The notes below the pieces were generated by a model. The model saw only the letters and a list, made by a program, of their open reading frames with translations, made no database searches and was not told where the DNA came from. Positions 1 through 10,981 of a stretch of 64,000 nt of DNA are shown here, one piece after another (position 1 is the first letter of the stretch; every line of letters begins with the position of its first letter). The stretch comes from Eublepharis macularius (Eukaryota; Chordata; Lepidosauria; Squamata; Eublepharidae). The translations under genes were made by a program, and so were the position numbers. The DNA lies in contig NC_072800.1 of the NCBI RefSeq assembly GCF_028583425.1, forward strand, positions 12,723,001 to 12,787,000, in the 5' to 3' direction.

Positions 1-195
1 GCTTGAAGCCAGCTGGGTGACCTTAGGTCAGTCACAACTCTCCGGAGCTCTGTCAGCTCCACCCACTTCACAGGGTGCTTGTTGCGAGGATAATAATAAC
101 ACACTTGGTAAACCGATCAGAGTGGGCATTCAGTTGTCCTGAAGGGCGGTATATAAAGCGAATGTTGTTGCTGTCATTGTCGTTGCTGTGATACA
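1..195 (+). repeat. Sauria-type tRNA-derived SINE, 3' part
   Basis: The window opens inside a SINE. It has the body seen again at 15.03 and 16.08 kb: 'cttgaagccagctgggtga', a CTCC-rich middle, 'cacttcacagggtg', then 'gggcggtatataaa' and a short GTT-rich tail. The tRNA-like head lies left of the window. This is a family-level call by internal comparison. Confidence 0.8.
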
Positions 196-267
196 GTTAT
201 GATATTCACACACATCCAGGGCAGCCTTTATTCCTGGTTCTTGCTCTGTTTTTAAAAGGGAGGTTAC

Positions 268-478
268 TATTTATTTCATTTATACCCCACCTTTCTACCC
301 AATGGGGACACAAAGCAACTTACACATCATTCTCCTCTCCTCCATTTTATCCAAATCACAAACCTGTGAAGTAGGTTAGGCTGACAGTATGTTACTAACC
401 AAAAGTCACCCAGCAAGCTTCCACGGCAGAGCAAGGATTCCAACGTAGGACCCCCAGGTCCTAGTCTGAGCGTCTTTA
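268..478 (-). repeat. tRNA-derived SINE, antisense
   Basis: Reads as a reverse-complement SINE: 'tataccccacctttctacc' (3' tail), 'gtgaagtaggttaggctga', 'agtcacccagcaagcttcc', then the degenerate tRNA-like promoter boxes. The same order recurs at 9.80, 22.25, 30.56 and 59.46 kb. No coding content. Confidence 0.75.
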
Positions 479-544
479 ACATGACATCTGATGTTGTTTG
501 TTTTAATTATGTGGGACTCTATTCTAATGTTTTAACGTAATAAC

Positions 545-1760
545 TAGGGGTGTGCGATTCAGGTTTCTGATTTGGGGAAAATACCTGAATTGGACCCGAT
601 TCGCAAAGATTCAGGATTTCTGAAACGGCCTCAGCATGACGGGGCCGTTTCGAAAACCCTGAATCAAAGATTCCCGAAGCTATTTGTATAGCTTCCGGAA
701 GCTTCGGGTCAAGGAGCTGAAATGCCCCTTTCTGTGCCGCTGCACAGCAGTAGGGAGAAGGGCATTTAAACCCCCGAATCAGCTGCTTGTTGGGGGTTTC
801 TCCAACAAGTGGCTGAGTACAGCCTGTGGGGATGAAATGCCCTTCTCCATGCCGCTGTGCAGCAGCACGGAGAGAGACATTTAAACCCCCAAATCAGCTG
901 TATGTCGGGGGGTTTCCCTGAGAAGCGGCTGGGTGAAATGCCCCTCCCTCCAGCTGACTACTTCTAGCCAGCTGGAGGGAGGGGGGGGTTAAAGTGCCCT
1001 CCGTGCCTGCTTCGTCTGGTGTGAGAGGAGCGAGGGAATTCCCTAGTCCCTCTTACACCGCCCAAAGCAGGCATGCCAGCGAAGCAGAAAAAACTACCTC
1101 ACCAACACGGGCGCTCACTCACATGCTGTGAGAGGGATGAGGGAATTCCCTCGCCCCTCACACATTGGCCAAGCAGGCGCCACTGTGCTTGCTGCATCCA
1201 CTGCGATAGGGGCAGGGAGATTCCCTCGTCCTTCTTGAATCGGGCAAGCAGGTGCCACTGGGCTGCTGAACCCAGTTCAAGAGGGGCAGGGAGATTTCCT
1301 TGACCCTCTCAAATTGAGTGAAGGGAACGGCGGAACAGTAGGATTACGCCTGCAGCCCCGTCACCTCCTTTGCCCGCTGCAGAAGGGGCTCAGGGATTCC
1401 CTGGCCGTTCCAGCAGCAGGCCAAGTGAGCGGGGGTAGGATTGTAAACCTACACTTTTCTGGCCACTTGCAAGCGGCTAGAAAAGTGTAGGTTTAAATTT
1501 CATGCCCCACCACTTATTTCAACCGATGGGAGGGGGAGAAGGGAACCCCCTCCTCCCCTGCATCGGGTGAATTAAGTGGCTGGGCTGGAAGTTTAAAAGC
1601 TTTTTGGTATGCTCCGAATCTTTACAGAGCATACCAACGCCGGTCAATAAGCACTTTTTAAAGTGGCTTGTCACTTCGGAAATTGCTTATTTCCAACTTT
1701 TAATTATTTCTCAATTTTTTTATTTAATTATTTCCGATTTTTTTTCTTGCACGCCCCTAA
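545..1760. mobile_element. Non-autonomous hAT-type DNA element, 1.2 kb
   Basis: The ends are inverted: TAGGGGTGTGCG on the left and TGCACGCCCCTA(A) on the right. The flanks repeat the 8-bp target duplication gtaataac (537-544 and 1761-1768), which is the hAT hallmark. The interior is GC-rich, with several hairpins such as the CCAGCTGGAGGGAGG fold near 950-985, and encodes no transposase. The element at 40.5 kb shares the terminal motif and is similar in length. A copy truncated at its left end lies at 61.4-61.9 kb. Confidence 0.85.
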
Positions 1761-1768
1761 GTAATAAC

Positions 1769-2646
1769 TTCCGTAGAATTTTCCTTATAAGCCACTACAG
1801 GATCCTGAACTGGGTAGTTTGGCAGAATAAAAGAGACACAGCTCTTAGGAACAGCCTAAAGTCCAAGTACACATCCACAGGGCAGCAATCAAAGACCGAT
1901 AAGATTCTGAAGGAGCACAAACCATATGGCTTCTCCCTTCTTTTGCGTTGTTAAAAACAGAAATAGCAAAATTCTCGTGTTTTTGCAAGTCATCAAATGT
2001 TTTCCTTGCAGTTGTGAAATGTACACTGCAATCCTAACCAGGTTTGCCTGAAATCCCTTCCACTTCCATGTGTGCTTTAGCAGACAGAATCCTGGAGCAG
2101 GGAGAAACTAGGGTTCAGGTCCATCAGGCTTACCCAGTAGCCTTGGACAATTATTACTTCTAAGTGTTACCTACCTCACAGGGCTGTTGTGAAGATAAAC
2201 TGAGATTACCATATAAACACCTGTTCTGAACTCCTTCTAGAAAGGGTGCAATATAAATGTGTGATTCAACAATTGCAAACACTTTCTAAATTCCAGAATT
2301 AAGATCCTGTGAATGTTTTCTTTGAAGTAAGAACCACCGAGTTCGACGAGATTTATTCGGAGGCAAACATTTATACTAAAATTGACGTATACTCCACTGA
2401 ACTCAAAGGCTTCACTTCTAAACAAACATGCAAAGAATCAGGCTGGGTTTTAATGGGAAGACAATTGAATCTAACATCTTGAGATCTTAAAAGTTATTCA
2501 TTACTGCAATTCTTTACAAAAATAAACTGTCAGCATCCCATTAAAGTGAATACTCTTCAGAATACAGAACTATTTTATAATGCAAAATTTCATATTTCTA
2601 TTTATCATTTAAATAACAGTTATTCTTAGTTAAAAAATACACTTAC
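1769..2646. other. Intergenic or intronic DNA with a SINE remnant
   Basis: No exon was recognised. About 2085-2250 is an old plus-strand SINE fragment (caggttcag-like B box, then 'cctacctcacagggctgtt' and a tail). The remainder is AT-rich unique sequence inside the minus-strand zinc-finger gene, downstream of its last visible exon. Confidence 0.5.
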
Positions 2647-2706
2647 TGTAATCCGGAAGACTTTCCGATGGTTTAGCTGCTTCCCGTGAATCTTTCAGAG
2701 TCTTAA
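2647..2706 (-). CDS. Unnamed zinc-finger gene, coding exon 4 (exon 5 overall)
   Basis: On the minus strand this 60-nt block lies between a good acceptor (tgcag) and a strong donor (GTAAGTG). It is open in the frame set by the previous exon, starting with the last two bases of a split Ile codon, and reads ...KTLKDSREAAKPSESLPDY before a codon split at the donor. The exon is polar and lysine-rich, with no recognisable domain. Phase is 1 at both ends, so it is a symmetric exon that could be skipped without a frame shift. No later exon was found before position 1, so the rest of the gene lies left of the window. The link to the upstream exons rests on phase and splice sites only. Confidence 0.7.
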
Positions 2707-2779
2707 CTGCAAAAGATAGTCAATATCTAAAAATGCAAGCTGCCATTTCACAAGGTGCAATCCATGAAGATAGTTTTAG

Positions 2780-2965
2780 GTAGGTAGCCATGTTGGTCTG
2801 TAGTAGAACACAGGATATGAGTCTGGCACCATCTTAAGGACCAACACGATTTTTCAGGCTATAAGCTTTTGAAAGTCAAAGTTCCCTTCTTCAGATATTC
2901 TCAAAAGTTTATATCCTGAAAAATCTTGTTAGTTTCTAAGGTGCTGCTGGACAAAAATCCTGCTG
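2780..2965. repeat. Inverted-repeat (foldback) element, 'ccaa-tgttggtct' family
   Basis: Begins 'gtagccatgttggtctgtag', folds back around 'ttcttcagata' and ends in the complement of 'ctcaaaagtttat', followed by 'ggtgctgctgga'. Arms of about 45-50 nt pair imperfectly. Relatives are at 7.89, 10.14, 12.16, 24.12, 24.97 and 32.03 kb. Confidence 0.7.
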
Positions 2966-3944
2966 TCTTTTCACAAGTTGCACTGAGAATGTATATCGAG
3001 TTAAATGACTCTATGTGAGATTGAACTGGTTTCAATCAAACTATCTTCCAAGCACATGTATACATAGGACAGCAGGCAAAGACTGGCAGGATTTCAAAGA
3101 AACACCACCCATGCAAAGCAACAGCATACTACTCTCTGCAGATTAATCAATTAATTATTTAATTGCGACTCCTGTGGCAGCTGAAGATGAAAAAACACAA
3201 TAGATCAAATAGTTTTATCCACATGGATCGTACTGATCCTGACCAGAAAGCCAGTTCCATGACTTTCATTTCATGCTCCTATAACTGCAAGTCTCTTTAC
3301 CACCAGCATTTCAAACATGAAATCACATGCACCAGCACAGAACATAACATCTGTCTGTTCCCAACTAAAAGCTCAAGTTACCTGCCACTGTGTATAATAT
3401 AATCCTGCTGGCCACTTTTATTGCTGCAAAGCAACGTTGGGGAGTGGGGAAGAAGTGCTTTTGCAACAAGAACGCTAACAAAAATTCAGTGAGGAGAAAG
3501 TAACATAAGAGGGGAGAACTGCAAGAAGAACAGGAGACAGGGTAAGAGCTGAAAAACCTGGCCTCCCCTATGCTGTTCTGCACCCAAGTGCCCTGTGGGG
3601 CAATGTATAACACAGTTAAAGCATAACACGTAATTTTCACCGCCATTTGTTATGCTTGATAGTGTGGGGTAGAAATGTTTAAAGCAAAATTAGGCCTTGC
3701 AGGCTGCTGAATTGATCCGCATCAACAGCAGAGAAATGACGTAAATGAGAGAGTCCAGTTTCACGTAGGTACTCACACACTTTGGAATTCAGACTCTAGT
3801 ATCCAGACTCTAGTATCCAAAAGATTTCCCGTGCCCTCCCGTAAGGAGCCCCAGACCAATGCTGCTTTACAACAATGGCACAGCTACATTAGTGGCCAGT
3901 CATTCCATATCCTGAAGTAATGGAACAGAGTGACTGATAAGTAT
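2966..3944. other. Intron of the minus-strand gene, no recognised feature
   Basis: Mostly unique AT-rich sequence. The short open frames on both strands have no family signature, no suitable splice sites and no codon bias that I can see. Confidence 0.5.
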
Positions 3945-4285
3945 GTAAAGATGGGCACAAACTGGGAAATTTCCAAACCATGTGGTTCATCACGTTTCAC
4001 AAACTGCAAACCACAGACTTTCATGGGTTCACAAACCAGTTCATGAAAATGTCACTTCCGGGTCAGCAGGTCTGCAGAGAACCTGTCCCAGCCCCAGCCC
4101 CATTGCCTAGGAATTGGCACCAGGCTGTCTGTAGTGACGAACTGAAATATGAACCAAACGAACCAGGCTAAAATTCATCATGATTCGAGAGAAATGAGAG
4201 CCCATGAACTGCCGGTTCATGAACCATGAACCAGCCCAGGTCGTGACAAACTTCGGTTCATATTTTGGTTCATGCCTGCCTCTAG
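3945..4285. mobile_element. Degenerate hAT-type MITE remnant ('agatgggcac' family)
   Basis: Starts 'agatgggcacaaac' and ends 'ttcatgcctgcctcta', with a palindrome-like interior of repeated 'ggttcatgaacc'. It is the same family as the intact copy at 35.95 kb, which has termini TAGAGATGGGC. Its target duplications are no longer clear, so this is an older copy. Confidence 0.65.
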
Positions 4286-4391
4286 ATCACATTATAATTA
4301 AGAAATCAGTTGCATAGCATCCCTATTTTCAGAACCATCGGCCTGGGTGATAAAGGCTTACATACATAAGAGGTTATATTTCAGCACTTAC

Positions 4392-4422
4392 TGACGCCAT
4401 GAGTTTTCAGAGCTTCTTCCAC
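4392..4422 (-). CDS. Unnamed zinc-finger gene, coding exon 3 (31 nt)
   Basis: A micro-exon on the minus strand reading VEEALKTHGV plus the first base of a split codon, followed by a strong donor (GTAAGTG). The acceptor (atcaatcaag) is preceded by a ctcccccc pyrimidine run about 20 nt upstream. It starts in phase 0, matching the end of the previous exon, so the reading ...GNKHKA-VEEALKTHGV is continuous. The helix-like stretch directly after the zinc finger resembles the basic tail that follows the last histidine in matrin/U1-type fingers. The small size and weak acceptor make this the least certain boundary of the gene, though the phase fit supports it. Confidence 0.68.
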
Positions 4423-5711
4423 CTTGATTGATTTTCAAATTGATGGGGGGAGAAAAACATAACATTTTTATATAACTGAGTTTTCAAAGCAAGTAAGGGG
4501 GAACACATCACGTTTTAGACTCTAAATATAAAGAAATCATCTTGCTCTTTTCTCTCTGATTTATTAGTTTTTGCCAATACTACAGTTTCAAAGAATTATT
4601 AATTCTGAGAAACCAAAGTTAAAACTAGACTGTTTTTCACAGTAGCAGCAGCAAAAAAAAAGGAAACCATTCATTTAGATTTCTAGACCATTCTCTGTGG
4701 TTTTAGATAAGCGATGTTTCATTCAGTTGCAAGTCTTCCCAAAACCACTCTGAGCTATGCCAGAAACTGGGAGAGAGGCGAATACTAAGTTTAATTTAAT
4801 TCAGTTCCCAGACCCGTGTAAAAAACAAACAGGCATGTAAATAGTCACTTGCCTGATTACCTGTGGTTAGAATTGCCTGTAGGATATTAAATACTTGCCT
4901 GTCATGGATATTAAATACATATGAATAGATGGACTAATAAACACTTTCACAAGGCTACTAACTTTTGTAACTTATTTGGCAAAATAGAAATACATTAAAT
5001 CATACAGTTTTCAGCTTCATGTTTGCTTTGTGATGAGCCAATAAAAGCAAGACAATTAAAAGGATTTTCCAGAACATTTCTCTCCATGGAGTACAGCTGG
5101 GAAGAGGCAGAAAGAAAGTGTCAAATGCTGGCAGCGTCGGCCATGCTCGTGCCTGAGGACTGGAGCTGGATGTTATGGTTATGCTGTACCTGAACTGTAA
5201 GTCTGTTTGTTCCTGAAGTTATCTCTATGGGAAAGGAAGCCTACATAACCTTGAAACTCCGGTGTCATCTCTCCTTGTGTCTCACCCCCTGCACAGATAG
5301 TTCCCAGTGGAATTAGCTAGCCTTCAGGAAAAAGGTGGGGGGGGGAGTATTAGCTTTTGAATGATATGTATGCCTGATACCTGCCTGTACCCTCATTCCT
5401 GACAAAGAATTGAGTAAGATCATACTAGCAACTTTTCAATAAAGCTCTTACTATCAAACAGTTGAGCCTTTTTGACAGTTACTTGGCAGATCCTTACAGA
5501 AAGAATGTCAAAATCTACGCTCTGCTTTGTCGTGCATGGAGTGAAGGTGGGGAGTAATCATCTGACCCACCCTACACAACAACTGTAGAACCTGAATGAC
5601 TGAACACTCCACTTTAAAAATTAATTGATTTCATCAACTTTGCCGTATTCTGTTATTTAGTAAAATATTTTCTGTAATGTGATCAAGTTTTATGGAGAAA
5701 CTGATTCTTAC

Positions 5712-5780
5712 CGCCTTGTGTTTGTTCCCAAGGAAGTGACTCTGAAGGTTTAAGGGAGATGCACAATAGATTTTGCAAAT
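5712..5780 (-). CDS. Unnamed zinc-finger gene, coding exon 2 (finger core)
   Basis: This 69-nt minus-strand exon (acceptor cttctag, donor GTAAGA) is open in phase 0 and encodes ICKIYCASPLNLQS then HFLGNKHKA. With the preceding exon's YYCN it forms C-x2-C-x12-H-x5-H, the spacing of matrin/U1-type C2H2 fingers, which bind double-stranded RNA or RNA-protein complexes in families such as ZFR, ZMAT and ZNF346. That family link is inference from spacing and the 'HxxGxKHK' ending. A second AG (ccttcag) lies 39 nt inside the exon and keeps the frame. Using it would delete CxxC's second cysteine, so the upstream acceptor is preferred. Confidence 0.8.
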
Positions 5781-6658
5781 CTAGAAGATATTTAAATAAT
5801 ACAAGTGATCTGTAACATATAATACAATTTTTGAAAACATTACATATTTCAGAAGAATATTCAGGTAACTCAAATCTCACAAGTACAACAGCTATCCATG
5901 CTTCTGCAGAACTTTACAATACAGAGTACAGCTTAAAGCCAACTCAAAACATTGTGAACACAATTGGCTGAATCATGTAATATTTTATCATCAAATACGT
6001 AACCCCATTTGGGGATGACAAACCAGAGAAAGCAGATCTCAGAGACTCCAGCACAATAACCAAATAGAGCCAATCAAAATGATAGATTGGTCCACTTACT
6101 ATGCAGAGATGATGAAAATGGCAAACTCAAAGTCAGGAATTATTATGGAAGAAACTAATATTACATTATCATATAATATTAGGAAGGAATATAATATCCT
6201 TATAGAAAGAGGCCACATTCAGAATTCTGTGTACAGTTCTTGTTGAACTATATCAAAAAGGTTATCATGAAAAGCACAGAAAAATTAAAAATTACTTTCC
6301 CTTTCATTAGAGTTCCTGAATCCTTTATACTTCAATGGTGTATCTATACTGTACAGATTTAAACTATGACCACAACATTAGTCTTTTGGCATTGTAATGA
6401 ATTAATTGTAGCATAAGCTTTAACAAACCAGGCCAACATCTTCAGATGTTGTATTCACTTGGCAGAGATTTTAGACACACACAGCTACAAAGCGCAGAAG
6501 AATGAAGTTAACACTGTGTATTAGAGAATTCTCCAGGATACTTTTGGGGTGGGAGGAAATCATGGCAGTTCAATAGCTAGTATAAAACTGATCTAAGTTT
6601 TAATATAAATATACCCTAAAAATCATTCTGAGCTCTCTTAATATGAAACAACACTCAC

Positions 6659-6762
6659 ATTACAGTAGTAAACGTTGGTCGAGTAGTGCAACTTATCTTT
6701 CAAGTTCTCTTCACTTGCCATCGCAGAGGATTCAAGAGACAAGAAACCTTCCAATGACAATT
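6659..6762 (-). CDS. Unnamed zinc-finger gene, start exon (MASEENLKDK...)
   Basis: A minus-strand exon with an excellent acceptor (gttctttcag, right of 6762) and donor (GTGAGTG, left of 6659). The ATG at 6721-6719 sits in a good initiation context (GCGATGG) and opens 21 codons, MASEENLKDK-LHYSTNVYYCN, ending exactly at a codon boundary. The final YYC supplies the first cysteine of a C2H2 finger completed by the next exon. The 41 nt upstream of the ATG would be 5' UTR joined to the CpG-island exon near 11.0 kb. I do not recognise the gene. It is the divergent partner of MSANTD3, and I cannot match it to TEX10, which I recall as the minus-strand neighbour in human. Confidence 0.8.
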
Positions 6763-6811
6763 CTGAAAGAACAAAACGCATTCAAGTTGAGACCAACGAC
6801 ATGGTTACTAC

Positions 6812-7106
6812 CAGGGCTTTTTTTCAGCTGGAATGCGGTGGAACGGAGTTCCGGCACCTCTTGAAAATGGTCACATGGCTGGTGGCCCCGCCCCCTGATC
6901 TCCAGACAGAGGGGAGTTTAGACTGCCCTCCACGCTGCAACTCCCCTCTGTCTGGAAATCAGGGGGCAGGGCCACCGGCCACAGGACCATTTTCACCGAG
7001 GGTGATTTAAACTTTAAAAAACTTCCCCCGTGTTCCAGCTGACCCAAAGTAATGTCATTGTGTGGTCCTGAGTTCCACTACCTCTTTTCCCAGAAAAAAA
7101 GCCCTG
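6812..7106. mobile_element. hAT-type MITE family A, copy 1
   Basis: Termini are CAGGGCTTTTTTTCAG and its complement AGAAAAAAAGCCCTG. The flanking 8-bp duplication gttactac is perfect (6804-6811, 7107-7114). The core contains 'ccccgccccctgatctcc' and its inverted partner, so the element folds back on itself. No coding capacity. Five sister copies are at 25.4, 28.3, 39.4, 42.2 and 55.5 kb. Confidence 0.9.
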
Positions 7107-7889
7107 GTTACTACTGGTTTATCACATAACAAATGTATTCTACTAGGTTCTCTATTAGCTTGGTAAATATAGGCAGAAAATGATCAAAGATTTGGCAGAA
7201 GTCACAAATTCCCCCCTCTTGAAGCTTTTACAGCCCTGAGATGCATAACATTAGACAATTGTTCAATAACACCGGTAGTCTAAAGAATGGTGCCTGCTGA
7301 CATGAAACCTTTTTGAAGCCTTTCAAAAAAAGCCCATTCTGCACAGAATATCTGGACACGAGCCACAAAATGCTACATACACTAAACTGGGCTAATAGTC
7401 ATGAGGAACAGCTTTTTCCATTCGGACCGTCATTTGCAAAAGTCAAGATCTTGTGGTTCTTGACATTCTCCAGCAAAGGGCCAAATGGGAAATATGTTCA
7501 AAATCCAATAGTCCATTTTAATGTACACCATTATCTACTCATGTAAAAGCAAAATATTGAAAGTTTAAATAACGGTTTTTAAATGCAGACATCCCCAGTG
7601 AATAGTAATAACTATCAATCATCAGATCATTATATTGGCACATTTCAGACTGCAACAGCCCACAACAGAGAAAACCGTAGGCTGTTACAACATAGTCATG
7701 CACTGTATTTCAGTATGAGGATTGAGCCTACATAGTACCTCCTGGTTAGCATACATATAAACACTCCAGCTAACGAAAACCAGCAGTTTCTTGCATTGTG
7801 CTCATGTGCCAGAAAATCATAGGGTCTTTGCCAGTAGAAAGAGCTCCCATAAGAATCTGACAGCCTGCTCTAGGTGCCTTTACCTTCAC

Positions 7890-8115
7890 AGATCAAGAAG
7901 GGTAACCGCGTTAGTCTGTCTATAGCAGCAGATAAGAGCAAGAGTCCAGGAGCACCTGTAAGATTAACAAAATTTGTGGTACGGTATGAGCTTTCATGAG
8001 CCAGAGCTCACTTTTTCAGATACAGCTAGAATGTGAGTCCACGTTCAAGCTGTATCTAAAGAACTGAGCTGCAGCTCACAAAAGCTCATACCTTACCACA
8101 AATTTTGTTTACCTT
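7890..8115. repeat. Inverted-repeat (foldback) element
   Basis: The arms carry 'gtaaccgcgttagtctgtc', 'acaaaatttgtggta' and 'gctttcatgagccagagctc', with their complements on the other side of a turn near 8035. The block lies between copies of tttaccttca (starts at about 7886 and 8109), a likely 10-bp target duplication. Same family as 2.78 kb. Confidence 0.75.
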
Positions 8116-8252
8116 CATGGTTAGGTAGGTAGGTGATGTACTTTTCTCTGATCATCCCCACTTAAGGAATTCCCACTCTGGTGATCACTGTGTTATCTCT
8201 TAGGCACTAAGCAGTTTTTATTCTTCCAGCGTTTTAACAGAACAGACTAAAT

Positions 8253-8596
8253 CAGGGGTGGGCAATTGTTTTGGCTCGGGGGCCACTTTGTGGGAGCGGA
8301 GGTTAGCGGAGGGCCGCACCTTTTAAAATGATTGCATTCATTAGTTAACTCTGCATTTCAGAAAAGGTATAAATTGTATCATAAAAATCAATAAATATAA
8401 ATTAAATAAAATAGTGGTAGTTTTATTTAATTTATTTATTGTGCTAATTTCATATCATCTATAGCTGCAAGCACATTTAATTTTAGAATCAGTTTTATCT
8501 CGGTTCAAGGCGGATTTTTCTGACTGTCTTGGTGGGCCACAAAAAAGTCTGTAGCGGGCCGCATGTGGCCCGCGGGCCGCAATTTGCCCACCCCTG
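8253..8596. mobile_element. hAT-type MITE with CAGGGGTGGGCAA ends
   Basis: Inverted termini CAGGGGTGGGCAATTG and CAATTTGCCCACCCCTG with an 8-bp duplication (gactaaat at 8245-8252, gcctaaat at 8597-8604, one mismatch). Subterminal 'cgggggccact' and 'gcgggccgc' blocks are typical of non-autonomous hAT elements. The AT-rich centre has no ORF. Confidence 0.88.
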
Positions 8597-8604
8597 GCCT
8601 AAAT

Positions 8605-9799
8605 GCTTTTATGCTATACATTATACCGTGATTGTTTTTGCAGGCATTAGTGGTTTCAGCTAGCTTTTTTGTTGTGCATTATTTTTAGTAGTTGGCCTCC
8701 TTAAATAATTTTGAAGTGGAAAGGCAAGATATTGCTTAAAAATTAATAATACATTTAAATAATAAATATGTCTGGGATTTGTCTGCATTTGGCTCGTTGC
8801 CTTTTGAGCCTGCCTTATATCAGGTGAAACTGGCAGCTACTCAGTATATCAACTAGTTTTAGCAATTGCTCCCACAGATGGCAAAAGCTTGCTTGGTCCC
8901 CTCTATTTTAAGCTGCTGATGACATCTGAAAACCTATCTATACGAGAAGGCTTTTGATATGGAGGAAAATTACAGAATACACTGGTATTTTTAACTGCTG
9001 GTTTTATTGTTACTATCGCCTCTTCTTTTTGACTACTGCTCATCCTAAACTGATTCTATTAATTCTCACTACTGCTAGACTATCATATATTTTGTACTAA
9101 GATGTGATAGTTTATGTACATACACACTTTTAGCTTTTTTATTCTGAAACTATAAACCAACTTAGGTGTTACTTATACAGAAAGGCAGGAGAGATACCAC
9201 ATTAAAAAATAAATTTCCAGAACAGTAAGATTTTATCCCCACTGCAAAACTGTGTCTAATCTGCAGCACTTCATTTTTCTCTATAAGAATAGCAGACCCA
9301 TACCACCACATCTGAAAGTCCTTTTCTGAATTCTAGATCAGTGAATAAAATACGTCTAGTATCCCAGATTTAATGGCTGATCAGGTATGCAGTACCAAAG
9401 CCTAACTAGATGAACGTGGTGGCACAGATCTGTCTCAATTATTCCTGCCAGGTTTCCAGATACAGCAGCAGGTTCAGCCTATTAGCAGGGCACGGAGGGG
9501 AGCTGTGATTCCATCCCAGTCATCAAACTGCCCCTTGTGTGTGTGACAAATTCTGAGTATTCATTCTGATGTTTATTTAGATGAGACTTTCCAATCCCAC
9601 TAAGATCTACTTCATTCTGAATGACTCCTCTCCAGATATAACTGAGAAGGTGGCTACATTGCTACAATGCACTATTAAGCTGTGCTCTGATAAGATATAA
9701 AGAGCTACCCTGAGGGTGTATTTATTTGTAACCCTAATACAGTGTGTATGTCATGCTTCACTCTATGTATTCTTATGCCAGTAAAGGACAGGTTGATGT
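8605..9799. other. Intronic DNA, no recognised feature
   Basis: AT-rich unique sequence within the presumed first intron of the minus-strand gene. I see no convincing exon, since candidate GT/AG pairs do not bound an open frame in a usable phase, and no repeat family from elsewhere in the window. Confidence 0.5.
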
Positions 9800-10035
9800 T
9801 TATTTACTTCATTCATGCCTCGTCTTTCTCCCCAGTGAGCATCCAAAGCAGTTTACATCATTGTCTCCTCTTCCATTTCATCCTCACAACAATCACATGA
9901 AATAGGTTATGCCAAGAGCATGTGGCTGGCTCAAGGTCAACCAGCAAGCTTCAGTGGCAGAGTGGAGGACTCGAACTTGGGTCTCCCAGATGCCAGTAAG
10001 ACACTCCAACGACTACACTACTCTGGCTCTTAATG
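9800..10035 (-). repeat. tRNA-derived SINE, antisense
   Basis: Antisense order: 'tttctccccagtgagcatc' (tail), 'catcctcacaacaatcac', 'caaggtcaaccagcaagct', 'gactcgaacttgggtctcc' (B box) and 'cgactacactactctggct' (A box side). Same family as 22.25 kb. Confidence 0.8.
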
Positions 10036-10139
10036 CTGGACTCCTAAACCAGAATTGGGATCCCAAGAGGCATGCTGCCCACCCCACAGCCCAACTCTTT
10101 CTCCTACCTGAGCTGGGCACACCACAGATCTCAAATAAT

Positions 10140-10425
10140 ACACACAATCATTTTAAACACCAACAAGATTTTCAGGGTGTAAGTTTTTTAGAGTCAGAGC
10201 TCCTTTCTTCATATATTCTCAAAAGCTCATACCCTGAAAATCTTGTTGGTCTTTTTAAAAAGATTATTATTCCATATATTAACAGATGTGTACAACTCAC
10301 AAATTTTAAACAATAGAATATATGAAATGCAAAAATATAAAGAGGTTTTTTAAAATTGGTCTTTAAGGTTCAACTGGACGCAAATCCTGCGGTTCTACTA
10401 CACGGCTACCCACCCACCTAAAACT
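10140..10425. repeat. Foldback element remnant, split
   Basis: 'caccaacaagattttcaggg' at about 10157 pairs with 'ccctgaaaatcttgttggt' at about 10230. The outer part, 'tctttaaggttcaactgga', resumes near 10360 after about 100 nt of AT-rich DNA. It belongs to the same family as 24.97 and 32.03 kb and appears interrupted. Confidence 0.6.
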
Positions 10426-10633
10426 ATATACAACCCTGTTAACTTGTTCAACCGAACTCAGCGCCATAAGCTGGGGCTTCAGATGACTGCGGCATGGGCC
10501 TATTCCTCCTTGACGGCTCAGTGGAACCTCCACGGTCAGAGGCAGTATAGCTCTGAAGACCAGATCGGGGACCACAGAGCGGAGGCGGGCTGCAACCTCC
10601 CTGAGGGGCTTCCCAGTTATGGCCCCGATGAGG

Positions 10634-10822
10634 AAGAAGGTTGCCAACTCCAGAGTGGGAAATTCCTGGATATTTGGGAGTAGAACCCGGAGAAGGTACA
10701 ACGCCACAGTCTACCCGCCGAAACCGCCGTTTTCTCCAGGGGAGCGAATCTCTGTCGCCTGGAGGTCGGTTCGGATTCCAAGAGCGCTCCAGCCCCCCCC
10801 CCACCCGGGAGATGGCAACCCC
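10634..10822. mobile_element. MITE family B copy inside the bidirectional CpG island
   Basis: Starts 'aggttgccaactccagagtg' with 'gggaaattcctgg', runs through 'ttttctccaggggagcgaat' and 'ctgtcgcctggaggtcggtt', and ends 'gggagatggcaacccc'. This is the full order seen in the complete family-B copy at 63.32 kb. It forms the proximal left flank of the divergent promoter and is GC-richer than distant copies, consistent with co-option or with drift inside an unmethylated island. Confidence 0.75.
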
Positions 10823-10981
10823 AGTAGGGAAAGGGACGTTGGCCCGCGGGGCCGCTTTCTCCGCTCAGATGGCGCCCGGCCGAGGCTACGGCCCTAAGGC
10901 CCCGGCTGCCTGGCCAGGGGGCGAAGGCCGAGGCGACCCTAAGCCCAGCCCTCTCCGCTTCCCCTCACCGAGGCAACTCAC

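Noticed and set aside
6079-6170. Possible extra minus-strand exon with donor GTAAGTG near 6098
   Set aside because: It is open in one frame but does not fit the phase between the start exon and the zinc-finger exon, which already join perfectly.
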